Source of the DNA: Rapidithrix thailandica
GTDB lineage: Bacteria; Bacteroidota; Bacteroidia; Cytophagales; Flammeovirgaceae
NCBI RefSeq assembly: GCF_039710355.1
Contig: NZ_JBDKWZ010000001.1
Coordinates: 186,001 to 250,000 of the forward strand
Direction of reading: 5' to 3'
Length of the DNA stretch: 64,000 bases
Positions 25,933-33,302 of this stretch are shown piece by piece. Below the pieces are notes generated by a model. It saw nothing but the letters and a program-made list of their open reading frames with translations, ran no database searches and was not told the origin of the DNA. The translations under genes were made by a program, and so were the position numbers. The number at the start of each line of letters is the position of its first letter. Position 1 is the stretch's first letter.

Positions 25933-26634
25933 ATGGTATGGACAGCATTTCTTTTGGGAATGATGGGCAGCTTTCACTGCCTGGGTATGTGTGGCCCTAT
26001 TGCTTTAGCCATTCAGGGGAAAACGCAAAATACCTGGAAACTTTTGATAGAGCGCTTACTATATAATTTGGGAAGAGCCTTTACCTATAGTCTACTGGGA
26101 GCGATAGCCGGACTTATCGGACAAAGCCTGGCTTTTGTCTTAGGTTATCAATTGTATATTACCTTTTTGTTAGGGGTTTTTATGCTTTGCGTAGGCCTTT
26201 TTGCAATCAATCCGGATCATTTGTTATCTCGCTTGCCTTTGATAGGTAGTTGGATGAATTGGGTCAGGCAACAGTTAGGGCTCTATTTGAAAAAAGCAGG
26301 TTTCTCCACGTATTTTACCATCGGGATGCTCAATGGTTTTTTGCCCTGTGGTTTGGTCTATATGGGTTTGACCGGGGCCTTGGCCAGTGGAAATGCCCTT
26401 AACGGGATGGGGTATATGTTTCTGTTTGGGTTGGGCACTCTACCGATGATGTTTAGTGTTGCGGTAGCTGGTAAGTTTGTCCAATTGCACATCCGGAACC
26501 TGGTCAAAAAACTCTACCCTGTCCTGTTCATTGCTATGGGAGTGTTTTTTATGTACCGGGCCTGGCATATTCATCAACAGTCCGGTCAACTACTTTCCGG
26601 AAGAAATCCCCAACAAGAAATGCTTTGTCAATGA
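25933..26634 (+). CDS. TauE/SafE-like membrane protein linked to cbb3 oxidase assembly
   Basis: A 233-residue protein with six hydrophobic helices. The first carries MGSFHCLGMCGPIALAI, with a CxxxC pair after a histidine, and the second half repeats the theme with LNGFLPCGLVYMGLTGAL. This is the DsbD/UreH-like fold annotated as sulfite exporter or TauE/SafE in databases. It regularly closes cco operons in Bacteroidota. The cysteines and histidine in the membrane suggest copper handling or electron transfer rather than sulfite export, and this is inference. No ccoI copper ATPase is in the window, so this protein may supply part of that task. Confidence 0.8.
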   Translation: MVWTAFLLGMMGSFHCLGMCGPIALAIQGKTQNTWKLLIERLLYNLGRAFTYSLLGAIAGLIGQSLAFVLGYQLYITFLLGVFMLCVGLFAINPDHLLSRLPLIGSWMNWVRQQLGLYLKKAGFSTYFTIGMLNGFLPCGLVYMGLTGALASGNALNGMGYMFLFGLGTLPMMFSVAVAGKFVQLHIRNLVKKLYPVLFIAMGVFFMYRAWHIHQQSGQLLSGRNPQQEMLCQ

Positions 26635-26745
26635 AAGGATCGCAGGAAAGAAAGTTTTTGATCATTTTTAGTTAGAAAAATCTATTTGTAAATCAGATAG
26701 TTATATTTTAATTGGAAAAAAGATTAAAAAAATAAGGGGAAAGTG

Positions 26746-26777
26746 TTTGAAAAGAAACCCAAACGATTATATATTTG
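26746..26777 (+). promoter_or_regulatory. Bacteroidota promoter of tRNA-Thr
   Basis: TTTG at 26746-26749 and TATATTTG (TAnnTTTG) at 26770-26777 with 20 bases between. The tRNA begins 19 bases after the -7 box. This is a full match to the primary sigma consensus of the phylum. Confidence 0.85.
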
Positions 26778-26796
26778 CATCACCTTTTTAAAGGAT

Positions 26797-26869
<73 letters not shown>

Positions 26870-26880
26870 CAAAAACGAAG

Positions 26881-26909
26881 CAGCTACAAGCAATTGTAGC
26901 TGTTTTTTT
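26881..26909 (+). terminator. Intrinsic terminator of tRNA-Thr
   Basis: Stem CAGCTACA / TGTAGCTG followed by seven T, starting 12 bases after the tRNA. Confidence 0.9.
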
Positions 26910-26964
26910 ATGCCCAGTAGTATCAAAACTTGTTACTCCTATATAACTTTTATTGAGGCTTTCC

Positions 26965-27016
26965 TCCCCCTTAACTCATTTGTTAGGGAACAGGCTTGAG
27001 ATCAGTAGGTCACTGG
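26965..27016 (+). pseudogene. Decayed partial copy of tRNA-Thr
   Basis: Fifty-two bases align with positions 1-53 of the intact tRNA-Thr 168 bases upstream, with one deletion and about eleven substitutions; the last sixteen bases (ATCAGTAGGTCACTGG) are identical. The copy stops in the T arm and lacks the acceptor 3' strand. Both acceptor pairing and the anticodon (changed from TGT) are lost, so it is not functional. It abuts the tandem repeat array. Confidence 0.7.
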
Positions 27017-27032
27017 CGGCAGCCGCTGCAAG

Positions 27033-27622
27033 AAATTTCCCTACTGTGTTCCTATGTTACTACTGTGGACCTNNNNNNNNNNNNNNNNNNNNNNNNNNNN
27101 NNNNNNNNNNNNNNNNNNNNNNNNNNNNNNNNNNNNNNNNNNNNNNNNNNNNNNNNNNNNNNNNNNNNNNNNAAATAAATTGAACCACATAGAGCACAAT
27201 AGGATACATAGATTTTGGAAAGTGAGGGTTGGTAATTTCCCTACTGTGTTCCTATGTTACTACTGTGGTTCTAAATAAATTGAACCACATAGAGCACAAT
27301 AGGATACATAGATTTTGGAAAGTGAGGGTTGGTAATTTCCCTACTGTGTTCCTATGTTACTACTGTGGTTCTAAATAAATTGAACCACATAGAGCGCAAT
27401 AGGATACATAGATTTTGGAAAGTGAGGGTTGGTAATTTCCCTACTGTGTTCCTATGTTACTACTGTGGTTCTAAATAAATTGAACCACATAGAGCGCAAT
27501 AGGATACATAGATTTTGGAAGGTGAGGGTTGGTAATTTCCCTATTGTACTTCTATGTTACTATTGTGGTTCTAAATAAATTGAACCACATAGAGCACAAA
27601 AGGACACATAGATTTTGAATGT
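27033..27622. repeat. Tandem repeat array with exact 100-base period
   Basis: Units start at 27173, 27273, 27373, 27473 and 27573 (the last partial and diverged), and the end of a further unit is seen before the gap at 27034-27072. The first three complete units differ at no more than a base or two, while the fourth shows more changes. Each unit has imperfect inverted arms: GAACCACATAGAGCACA...and TACTGTGGTTC with CTATGTTAC, so an RNA or single strand would fold into a hairpin of about 30 base pairs. No reading frame is kept. Copy number is uncertain because of the gap. Confidence 0.93.
27073..27172. other. Assembly gap of 100 N inside the tandem repeat
   Basis: Exactly 100 N. The gap starts and ends on repeat-unit borders, so the true array probably differs from the drawn one by whole units. 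Confidence 0.99.
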
Positions 27623-27625
27623 GGA

Positions 27626-27658
27626 TAAAAATCACCGGGTAAATAGACTTCCCGGTGA
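27626..27658 (-). terminator. Intrinsic terminator of the phosphoesterase gene
   Basis: Arms TCACCGGG and CCCGGTGA (27632-27658), followed on the minus strand by a T run (A run at 27626-27630). Ends the gene at 27685-28596. Confidence 0.85.
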
Positions 27659-27684
27659 CTATGGGTTACAGTTTAAAATAATCC

Positions 27685-28596
27685 TTAAAAACTATGCGAA
27701 ATATATTCATTGGTCACTGTTCCGTCACTGTACAGATCGATGATGGCATAGCCGGGAGGGGTCTGTAAATAATAAGATTTCCCGGCCGAGTTTTTATCGC
27801 CTTCTTCCCACCAAAAACCGCTCAAGGCACCATTACAATAGTAGGAGACATCGTTGTAAACCACCTTGTCCAACAAGTGGATATGCCCGCTGACACATGA
27901 CTTGACTTTGTCTTTGTGTTGGTAAAACAAATCGATCAGGTATTTATAATCGGTGTGCATGCCTCCGCCATCCAAGTGGGTACAGGCAGCCAGCAGCGGG
28001 TAATGACTCATAATCAACACCGGGGTATTGGCGGGGAGAGCTGCTAAGTCTTTCTCCAACCATTCGCGCTGCGCCTCATCGAGCGAACCGGCATTTTTGT
28101 TGTTGCTGTCGAGAACGATAAAGTGCCAGTCGTTTTTATCAAAGCTATAATAACGGCCCGGTATGTCCAGCTGCTTCACCACATGATTTTTCCCATACAT
28201 CTCATCCGACTTGTCGGGGGCGGCCCACCACATGTCGTGGTTCCCCAGGCAACTGTATACCTCATATTCTTTGATGGATGCTCTGCACTGGCTCCATATC
28301 TGCCATTGTTCGTTGACACGCTCCCGGGTAATATGGCTATAGTCTGCGGCATAAATGGTGTCCCCGCCATTCAGGAAAAAATCAGGTTTGTGCTTGCGAA
28401 CCTCCTCCATGCATTTTTCAAAACGCTTTGGAGCATCATGCTCCGGGCGGATATGTACATCGGTAATATGGGCAATTCTCAATACCCTTTTCGATTTGCC
28501 TTTTTTGGCCGTTGAGGCCATTGCCTGAGGAGAAAGCGCGGTGGCGCCTGCCAATACCGCCATGGATTTTATGGCGGACCTTCGGTTAGATTTCAT
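27685..28596 (-). CDS. Tat-exported calcineurin-like metallophosphoesterase
   Basis: A 303-residue exported enzyme. The N-terminus MKSNRRSAIKSMAVLAGATALSPQAMA is a twin-arginine signal. All metal-binding blocks of the family follow: ITDVHIRPEH (DxH), LNGGDTIY, LGNHDMWW (GNHD), MSHYPLL and SGHIHLLD (GHxH). The fold binds two metal ions and cleaves phosphate mono- or diesters in the periplasm; the true substrate is unknown. Tat export suggests that the metals are loaded in the cytoplasm. It is a single gene with its own terminator. Confidence 0.93.
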   Translation of the reverse strand: MKSNRRSAIKSMAVLAGATALSPQAMASTAKKGKSKRVLRIAHITDVHIRPEHDAPKRFEKCMEEVRKHKPDFFLNGGDTIYAADYSHITRERVNEQWQIWSQCRASIKEYEVYSCLGNHDMWWAAPDKSDEMYGKNHVVKQLDIPGRYYSFDKNDWHFIVLDSNNKNAGSLDEAQREWLEKDLAALPANTPVLIMSHYPLLAACTHLDGGGMHTDYKYLIDLFYQHKDKVKSCVSGHIHLLDKVVYNDVSYYCNGALSGFWWEEGDKNSAGKSYYLQTPPGYAIIDLYSDGTVTNEYISHSF

Positions 28597-28930
28597 TGGT
28601 TGTAAGTTTTATTTTTGTGAATATTAGTTACTCTTTATTTATGAAAATCAACTTGTCCAATTTAGGGCTTGTGCTCGACCTTTTGCCCCTTCTATCAGGT
28701 TCTGTTATCGTTCACTAAGTTGATTTGTAAAAAAAAAGATTTTTTTCCGAATAGCCTTAGCAGGAGGAAAGAATTCAAGTAAGGTTCATAAAGTTAGTCC
28801 CTTCCTTAGGCATTCATGCCCGGATTAAAACTTCCAATTGAGTGATTGTTTCGCTTTGCTCTTTTCAAATAAAGGGTGAAATTTAAACATGTTTTAAAGC
28901 TGTTACCACCAGGCTAATTCGTCTTAAAAC
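28597..28930. other. Intergenic region without a recognised gene
   Basis: About 330 AT-rich bases between two minus-strand genes. No gene or clear hairpin is seen. It should hold the promoter of the phosphoesterase gene. Confidence 0.4.
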
Positions 28931-30319
28931 TTAAATCTCCCAAAGCAAAGGCAGCACAAACCAGACAAACAAAAAGATGACGCCAATGGAGAAGAGGTTT
29001 AACCAGACGCCGGCTTTGATCATTTCTCCGATCTTGATTCTCCCCGATCCGAATACCACCGCATTGGGAGGGGTAGCCACCGGAAGCATAAAGGCACAGG
29101 AAGACGCTAACACCGCCCCGACCAACAAAGTCATTGGGGAGACTTTCAGCGAGGTGGCGAGCGTGATCAGTAGTGGTAAAATCATACTGGCTGTAGCAGT
29201 ATTCGAAGTGATTTCGGTGAGAAAATTAATACAGGCTACTACAATCAATAAGACTAAAAAGATAGGGATAAAATTCAAGGTCAGAAACTGATTGGCCAAC
29301 CAGCTAGTAAGGTCGGTGCTGGAAAAACCCTTTGCAATGGACAAGCCTGCTCCAAAGATCAAGAGTACTCCCCAAGGGAGTTTTTTGGCGGTGTTCCAGT
29401 CCATCAGGTAGGTTTTTTCTTGGCCGGAAGGGATGATAAACAAAATGACTGCTCCGAAAATCGCGATGATGGTATCGTTGACCTGCGGGATGAATTTGAC
29501 AATGACAAAAGAGCGGCTGATCCACAACAGGGCGACTAAGGCAAATACAATGGCTACCCGTTTTTGAGGGGTGGTAAGGGCTTCGGGAGCCTTAAAATGA
29601 TAAGTAAAACCTTTCATTTCGGATGGAATGTTGGCGGTGAGGTATAGCCAAGTGACCACAATTAAAAAAGATGAGAACGGTAAGGCAAACACCATCCATT
29701 CTCCAAAAGGAATTTCTACACCTAATGAATCTTTCATGACCCCTGCAAAAATGATATTAGGAGGAGTGCCAATCAACGTAGCCATCCCTCCGATGGAAGC
29801 CGAATAAGCAATGCCTAAGAGTAAATGCTTTGAAAATAGATTGTTGTTATTCTCCGAGCCGATCACTGATAAAGCAATGGGTAACATCATGATGGAGGTG
29901 GCCGTATTGGAAATCCACATGGATAAAAATGCTGTGGCCAGCATAAAACCCAGAATGACTTTTTTAGGGCTGTTGCCAATCAGCCGGATAATGGTAAAAG
30001 CAATCCTTTGGTGAAGCAGCCACTTTTCAATGGCCAAGCCGATCATAAATCCCCCCATAAATAAAAAGATATAAGGATGTCCGTATGATGCGGTGACTTC
30101 CCCGATCTTTAAGCCTTGGGAAAGCGGTAACAACAAGATAGGAAGCAAAGAGGTAACTTCCAGTTCCACGGCTTCCGTAATCCACCAAATAGCCACCCAG
30201 GCAGTGGTGGCCAACACCGTTTGGCCTTCGTAGGAAAGGTCTTCGAAAGTGAGAGATTTTATAAGGATAAATGCAACAGGGCCGGCAAGTAAAGTTAGTA
30301 TCTTTTTATAGTTGATCAT
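28931..30319 (-). CDS. DASS/SLC13-family anion:sodium symporter
   Basis: A 462-residue polytopic protein with about twelve helices. The two half-molecule signatures are visible: LSMWISNTATSIMMLPIALSV with the SNT motif near residue 110, and FLTEITSNTATASMILPLL (SNTATA) near 375. TLIGTPPNIIFAG and VATPPNAVVFGSG are the matching hairpin regions. Proteins of this kind import dicarboxylates, citrate or sulfate with sodium. Which anion is taken up cannot be told. The in-frame extension to 30352 starts with a weak region, so ATG 30319 is chosen. It is monocistronic. Confidence 0.92.
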   Translation of the reverse strand: MINYKKILTLLAGPVAFILIKSLTFEDLSYEGQTVLATTAWVAIWWITEAVELEVTSLLPILLLPLSQGLKIGEVTASYGHPYIFLFMGGFMIGLAIEKWLLHQRIAFTIIRLIGNSPKKVILGFMLATAFLSMWISNTATSIMMLPIALSVIGSENNNNLFSKHLLLGIAYSASIGGMATLIGTPPNIIFAGVMKDSLGVEIPFGEWMVFALPFSSFLIVVTWLYLTANIPSEMKGFTYHFKAPEALTTPQKRVAIVFALVALLWISRSFVIVKFIPQVNDTIIAIFGAVILFIIPSGQEKTYLMDWNTAKKLPWGVLLIFGAGLSIAKGFSSTDLTSWLANQFLTLNFIPIFLVLLIVVACINFLTEITSNTATASMILPLLITLATSLKVSPMTLLVGAVLASSCAFMLPVATPPNAVVFGSGRIKIGEMIKAGVWLNLFSIGVIFLFVWFVLPLLWEI

Positions 30320-30579
30320 TTCATTTCTTTTGTGGAGTACAACCAGCCTCAATATACCAAAAGTTGACTAGAGGTTCCATTCGGTCAGATGGTTTATCCT
30401 TCAAGTGGATAGTTCTTGTCTATGGATAACTACTGGTTGGGGTTGAGAGAAGTTGAATTTACGTATGTAAAAGATGTTCTGGATATTAATATTTATTTAC
30501 AAATAACAATGTGCAGATGTAGCTTCTTTTATGTTTGTATTAATGAAACTCTTTCGTTTTATCTAATACTACCCATGAT

Positions 30580-31314
30580 ATGCATACTTTGCTCGAGAAG
30601 ATTTTTGCGTCCAAAGCATTTGTCAATTCAAATAATGAATTGGTCGAAGTGCATTCGGAAACGTCCCAATACCAATGTGAATTCCTGCAAAAGATCATTA
30701 TTGACAATCATTTTTCTCAATCCATTGAAATAGGGTTTGCTTATGGGATTTCCACTTTAGCCATTTTAGAAGTGGTTTCAAAAAATGCAGGGAGGCATTT
30801 TGTCATTGACAAATTCCAACATTCGGGATGGGGAGATAATGGCTTGGATTTGATAAAGCAAGCGGGATACCAAGAGTTTCTCGATTTTTCAGATGATTTT
30901 TGTTATGAAATCTTGCCTAAACTTCATTTTGACAACCGGAAATTTGATTTTGCCTATATCGATTCCAGTAAGCAATTTGATTGGATTTTGGTGGACTTTT
31001 TTTACCTGGACAAAATTCTGCAAACCGGAGGAGTGGTTGTGTTTGATGATGTGAGCTTTCCAGGGATACGGAAGGTTTTGCGGTATGTCTCTCAGTTTCC
31101 GAATTATGAAGTGTATGCCCAATTTCCGCCTAACCAAGAAGAAACCTCGTTGCGTAAGTTGGCCAATCTGTTAACGAAATTACCTAAGACAGACAAAATT
31201 TTAAAAGAGGAGCTTTTGTTGAGCGATCAACAACTTGGGATTAATTCCCGTTGTGTGGCTTTGCGCAAAACAGGGGAAGACCAACGAAATTACGATTGGC
31301 ATGTGAGTTTTTAA
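30580..31314 (+). CDS. Class I SAM-dependent methyltransferase
   Basis: A 244-residue soluble enzyme with a Rossmann-like SAM site: IEIGFAYGISTLAIL (motif I, residues 49-63), then FVIDKFQHSGWG (motif II) and FDFAYIDSSKQFDWILVD (the DxxD post-motif of the family), and GGVVVFDDVSFPGIR. These are the marks of the group called Methyltransf_24, related to O-methyltransferases and to sugar modifying enzymes. The acceptor is unknown. It starts with ATG 30580 without a strong ribosome-binding site and is not linked to an obvious pathway here. Confidence 0.85.
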   Translation: MHTLLEKIFASKAFVNSNNELVEVHSETSQYQCEFLQKIIIDNHFSQSIEIGFAYGISTLAILEVVSKNAGRHFVIDKFQHSGWGDNGLDLIKQAGYQEFLDFSDDFCYEILPKLHFDNRKFDFAYIDSSKQFDWILVDFFYLDKILQTGGVVVFDDVSFPGIRKVLRYVSQFPNYEVYAQFPPNQEETSLRKLANLLTKLPKTDKILKEELLLSDQQLGINSRCVALRKTGEDQRNYDWHVSF

Positions 31315-31389
31315 TTTTTTTGAAATTGAATGTAAATACTGGAAAGGTGCTTTTTTTCAGTGTTTGCTAAAAGAGTAAGCCGCTTGACG

Positions 31390-31539
31390 CTGAAGTGATT
31401 CACACGTATAGTTCTTGACCGAACATGGAATCAAAATCGGCTCATCAAGGCACTAAAGCTATTGTTGAAAAAAGTAACACAGAGGAGGCGTTTTTAAAGC
31501 ATTTTTTAAGAAAAAGAAAAAGGTTAATTTACTTCACTA
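31390..31539 (+). repeat. Dispersed repeat, plus-strand copy
   Basis: About 150 bases matching, in inverted orientation, the segment at 59981-60147. The best blocks are nearly identical, such as GGAATCAAAATCGGCTCATC and AACACAGAGGAGGCGTTTTT. The other copy has about 15 extra bases in the middle. A 48-codon open frame starts here (ATG 31424), but the other copy has a stop in that frame, so it is unlikely to be a conserved gene. The rest of 31315-31811 holds nothing else I recognise. Confidence 0.8.
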
Positions 31540-31811
31540 GGCGAGCAATCTGTAACTCTCATCCATAGGTGAAAACCTCACTCCTGATGTTGCCAAACCT
31601 TGTACAGTGATAGGGCGGTAGCCTTTTCTCTCACTTCTTGTATTGTATACAACCTATTCATGTCAAATTTCAAGATCACGCTTTTGGGTGACTGTCGGAT
31701 AAGCATTAGTTTTGTGGGAATTTTCAAAGTATTAGGACTTGCTATGCTCAACAAATGCACTCATTTGCAAGTCCCCTTCAAGGTATTCATTGTCACAAGA
31801 TCATTTTACAA

Positions 31812-33275
31812 ATGAAGAAAATACAACATTTTATCGATGGAGAGCTGGTTTCCTCATCTTCATCTAATACGTTCTATACAACGAACCCGGCTACCGGTCA
31901 AGTGGTGGGTGAAGTGTATCAGGCGACTGAAAAAGAAGTAGAACAGGCAGTGACTGCGGCACGAAAAGGTTGGGAAGTGTGGTCGGAAACACCAGGTGCC
32001 GAACGAGCAAAAGTTCTTTTGAAAGCAGCCCGACTTTTACGGGAACGCAATGAAGAGCTGGCAAAACTGGAAGTGTTGGATACGGGTAAACCTTATGCCG
32101 AAGCGGTGGAGGTTGATATTCTCTCAGGTGTGGAAGCCATAGAGTTTTTTGCGGGAATTGCCGCCTCTATTCATGGTGAACATTATGACTTGGGTGGTTC
32201 CTTTGCCTATACCCGGAGAGAATCTTTGGGGGTTTGTGCGGGCATCGGGGCATGGAATTACCCGATCCAGATTGCGTGTTGGAAATCAGCTCCGGCCTTG
32301 GCTTGTGGAAACAGTATGGTGTTTAAACCAGCCGAACTGACTCCGATGACGGCTTTGGAATTAGCCAAAATTTATAAAGAAGCCGGCTTGCCGGATGGTG
32401 TGTTTAACGTGATCCAGGGAGATGGCGAAGTGGGCAAAGCCCTGACCGAACATCCTGATATTGCCAAAATTTCCCTGACAGGCGAAGTGGGTACCGGTAA
32501 GAAAGTGATGGCAGCCAGTGCTGCTACTTTGAAAAAGGTAACCTTGGAATTAGGTGGGAAATCACCGATTCTCGTCTTTCCGGATGCGGATTTGGATGAA
32601 GCCGTTTCAGGTGCCTTGTTGGGTAACTTTTATACCCAAGGAGAAATCTGTTCCAATGGCACGAGGGTGTATGTGCACAAAGAGGTAAAGGAGCAATTTT
32701 TGGAAAAATTGTTAGCGCGTACCCGGAAACTGAAAATAGGAGATCCGACTGATGCTACTACTGATGTGGGGGCTTTGATCAGCGAAGAGCATATGGAGAA
32801 AGTGTTGAAGTATATTGAATTAGGAGAGCAAGAAGGTGCCCGTAAGCTTTGTGGTGAGGGGCGTGTACAGTTTGAGCAAAGTTCTCCTTTGAACGGAGGG
32901 TATTTTGTAGAACCTACCATCTTTGATGCTTGTACGGAGGAGATGCGCATTGTACAGGAAGAAATCTTCGGGCCGGTGATGTCCGTGTTGGAGTTTGAAG
33001 AGGAGAAGGAAGTGATACAAAGGGCCAATAATACACCTTTTGGCTTGGCCGCCGGAGTGTTTACCCGGGACTTACAAAGGGCCCACCGGGTAGTGAAGCG
33101 GTTGCAGGCAGGAGTCTGTTGGATCAACACCTATAACATTACCCCTGTGGAAGTACCTTTTGGCGGATATAAACAATCCGGTATCGGGCGCGAAAATGGC
33201 CTGGCCGCCATTGAACATTACACCCAACTCAAAACGGTATATGTGGAAATGAACGGTGTGGATGCACCTTATTGA
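31812..33275 (+). CDS. betB: Betaine aldehyde dehydrogenase
   Basis: A 487-residue NAD(P)-dependent aldehyde dehydrogenase that oxidises betaine aldehyde to glycine betaine. The length equals that of known BetB. The catalytic glutamate lies in VTLELGGKSP and the catalytic cysteine in QGEICSNGTRV, with cofactor loop FTGEVGTGKK-like SLTGEVGTGKK and the oxyanion asparagine in GAWNYPIQIA. EEIFGPVM and PFGGYKQSGIGRE are conserved. The upstream in-frame part to 31755 is not conserved, so ATG 31812 is used. The choline-oxidase-like gene starts 27 bases after its stop, clearly an operon. It would give osmoprotection from choline. Confidence 0.93.
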   Translation: MKKIQHFIDGELVSSSSSNTFYTTNPATGQVVGEVYQATEKEVEQAVTAARKGWEVWSETPGAERAKVLLKAARLLRERNEELAKLEVLDTGKPYAEAVEVDILSGVEAIEFFAGIAASIHGEHYDLGGSFAYTRRESLGVCAGIGAWNYPIQIACWKSAPALACGNSMVFKPAELTPMTALELAKIYKEAGLPDGVFNVIQGDGEVGKALTEHPDIAKISLTGEVGTGKKVMAASAATLKKVTLELGGKSPILVFPDADLDEAVSGALLGNFYTQGEICSNGTRVYVHKEVKEQFLEKLLARTRKLKIGDPTDATTDVGALISEEHMEKVLKYIELGEQEGARKLCGEGRVQFEQSSPLNGGYFVEPTIFDACTEEMRIVQEEIFGPVMSVLEFEEEKEVIQRANNTPFGLAAGVFTRDLQRAHRVVKRLQAGVCWINTYNITPVEVPFGGYKQSGIGRENGLAAIEHYTQLKTVYVEMNGVDAPY

Positions 33276-33302
33276 TTATATAATTAATTGACCTGATTAC
33301 TT

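Noticed and set aside
26953..27278. Open frames crossing the N gap near the repeats
   Set aside because: They exist only because of unknown bases and run through the repeat units; there is no coding signal.
27033..27622. CRISPR array
   Set aside because: The units repeat in full with no variable spacers and there are no cas genes. It is a simple tandem repeat.
31424..31567. A 48-codon frame inside the dispersed repeat
   Set aside because: The second copy of the repeat has a stop codon in the same frame after the first ten codons, so the sequence is not conserved as a protein.
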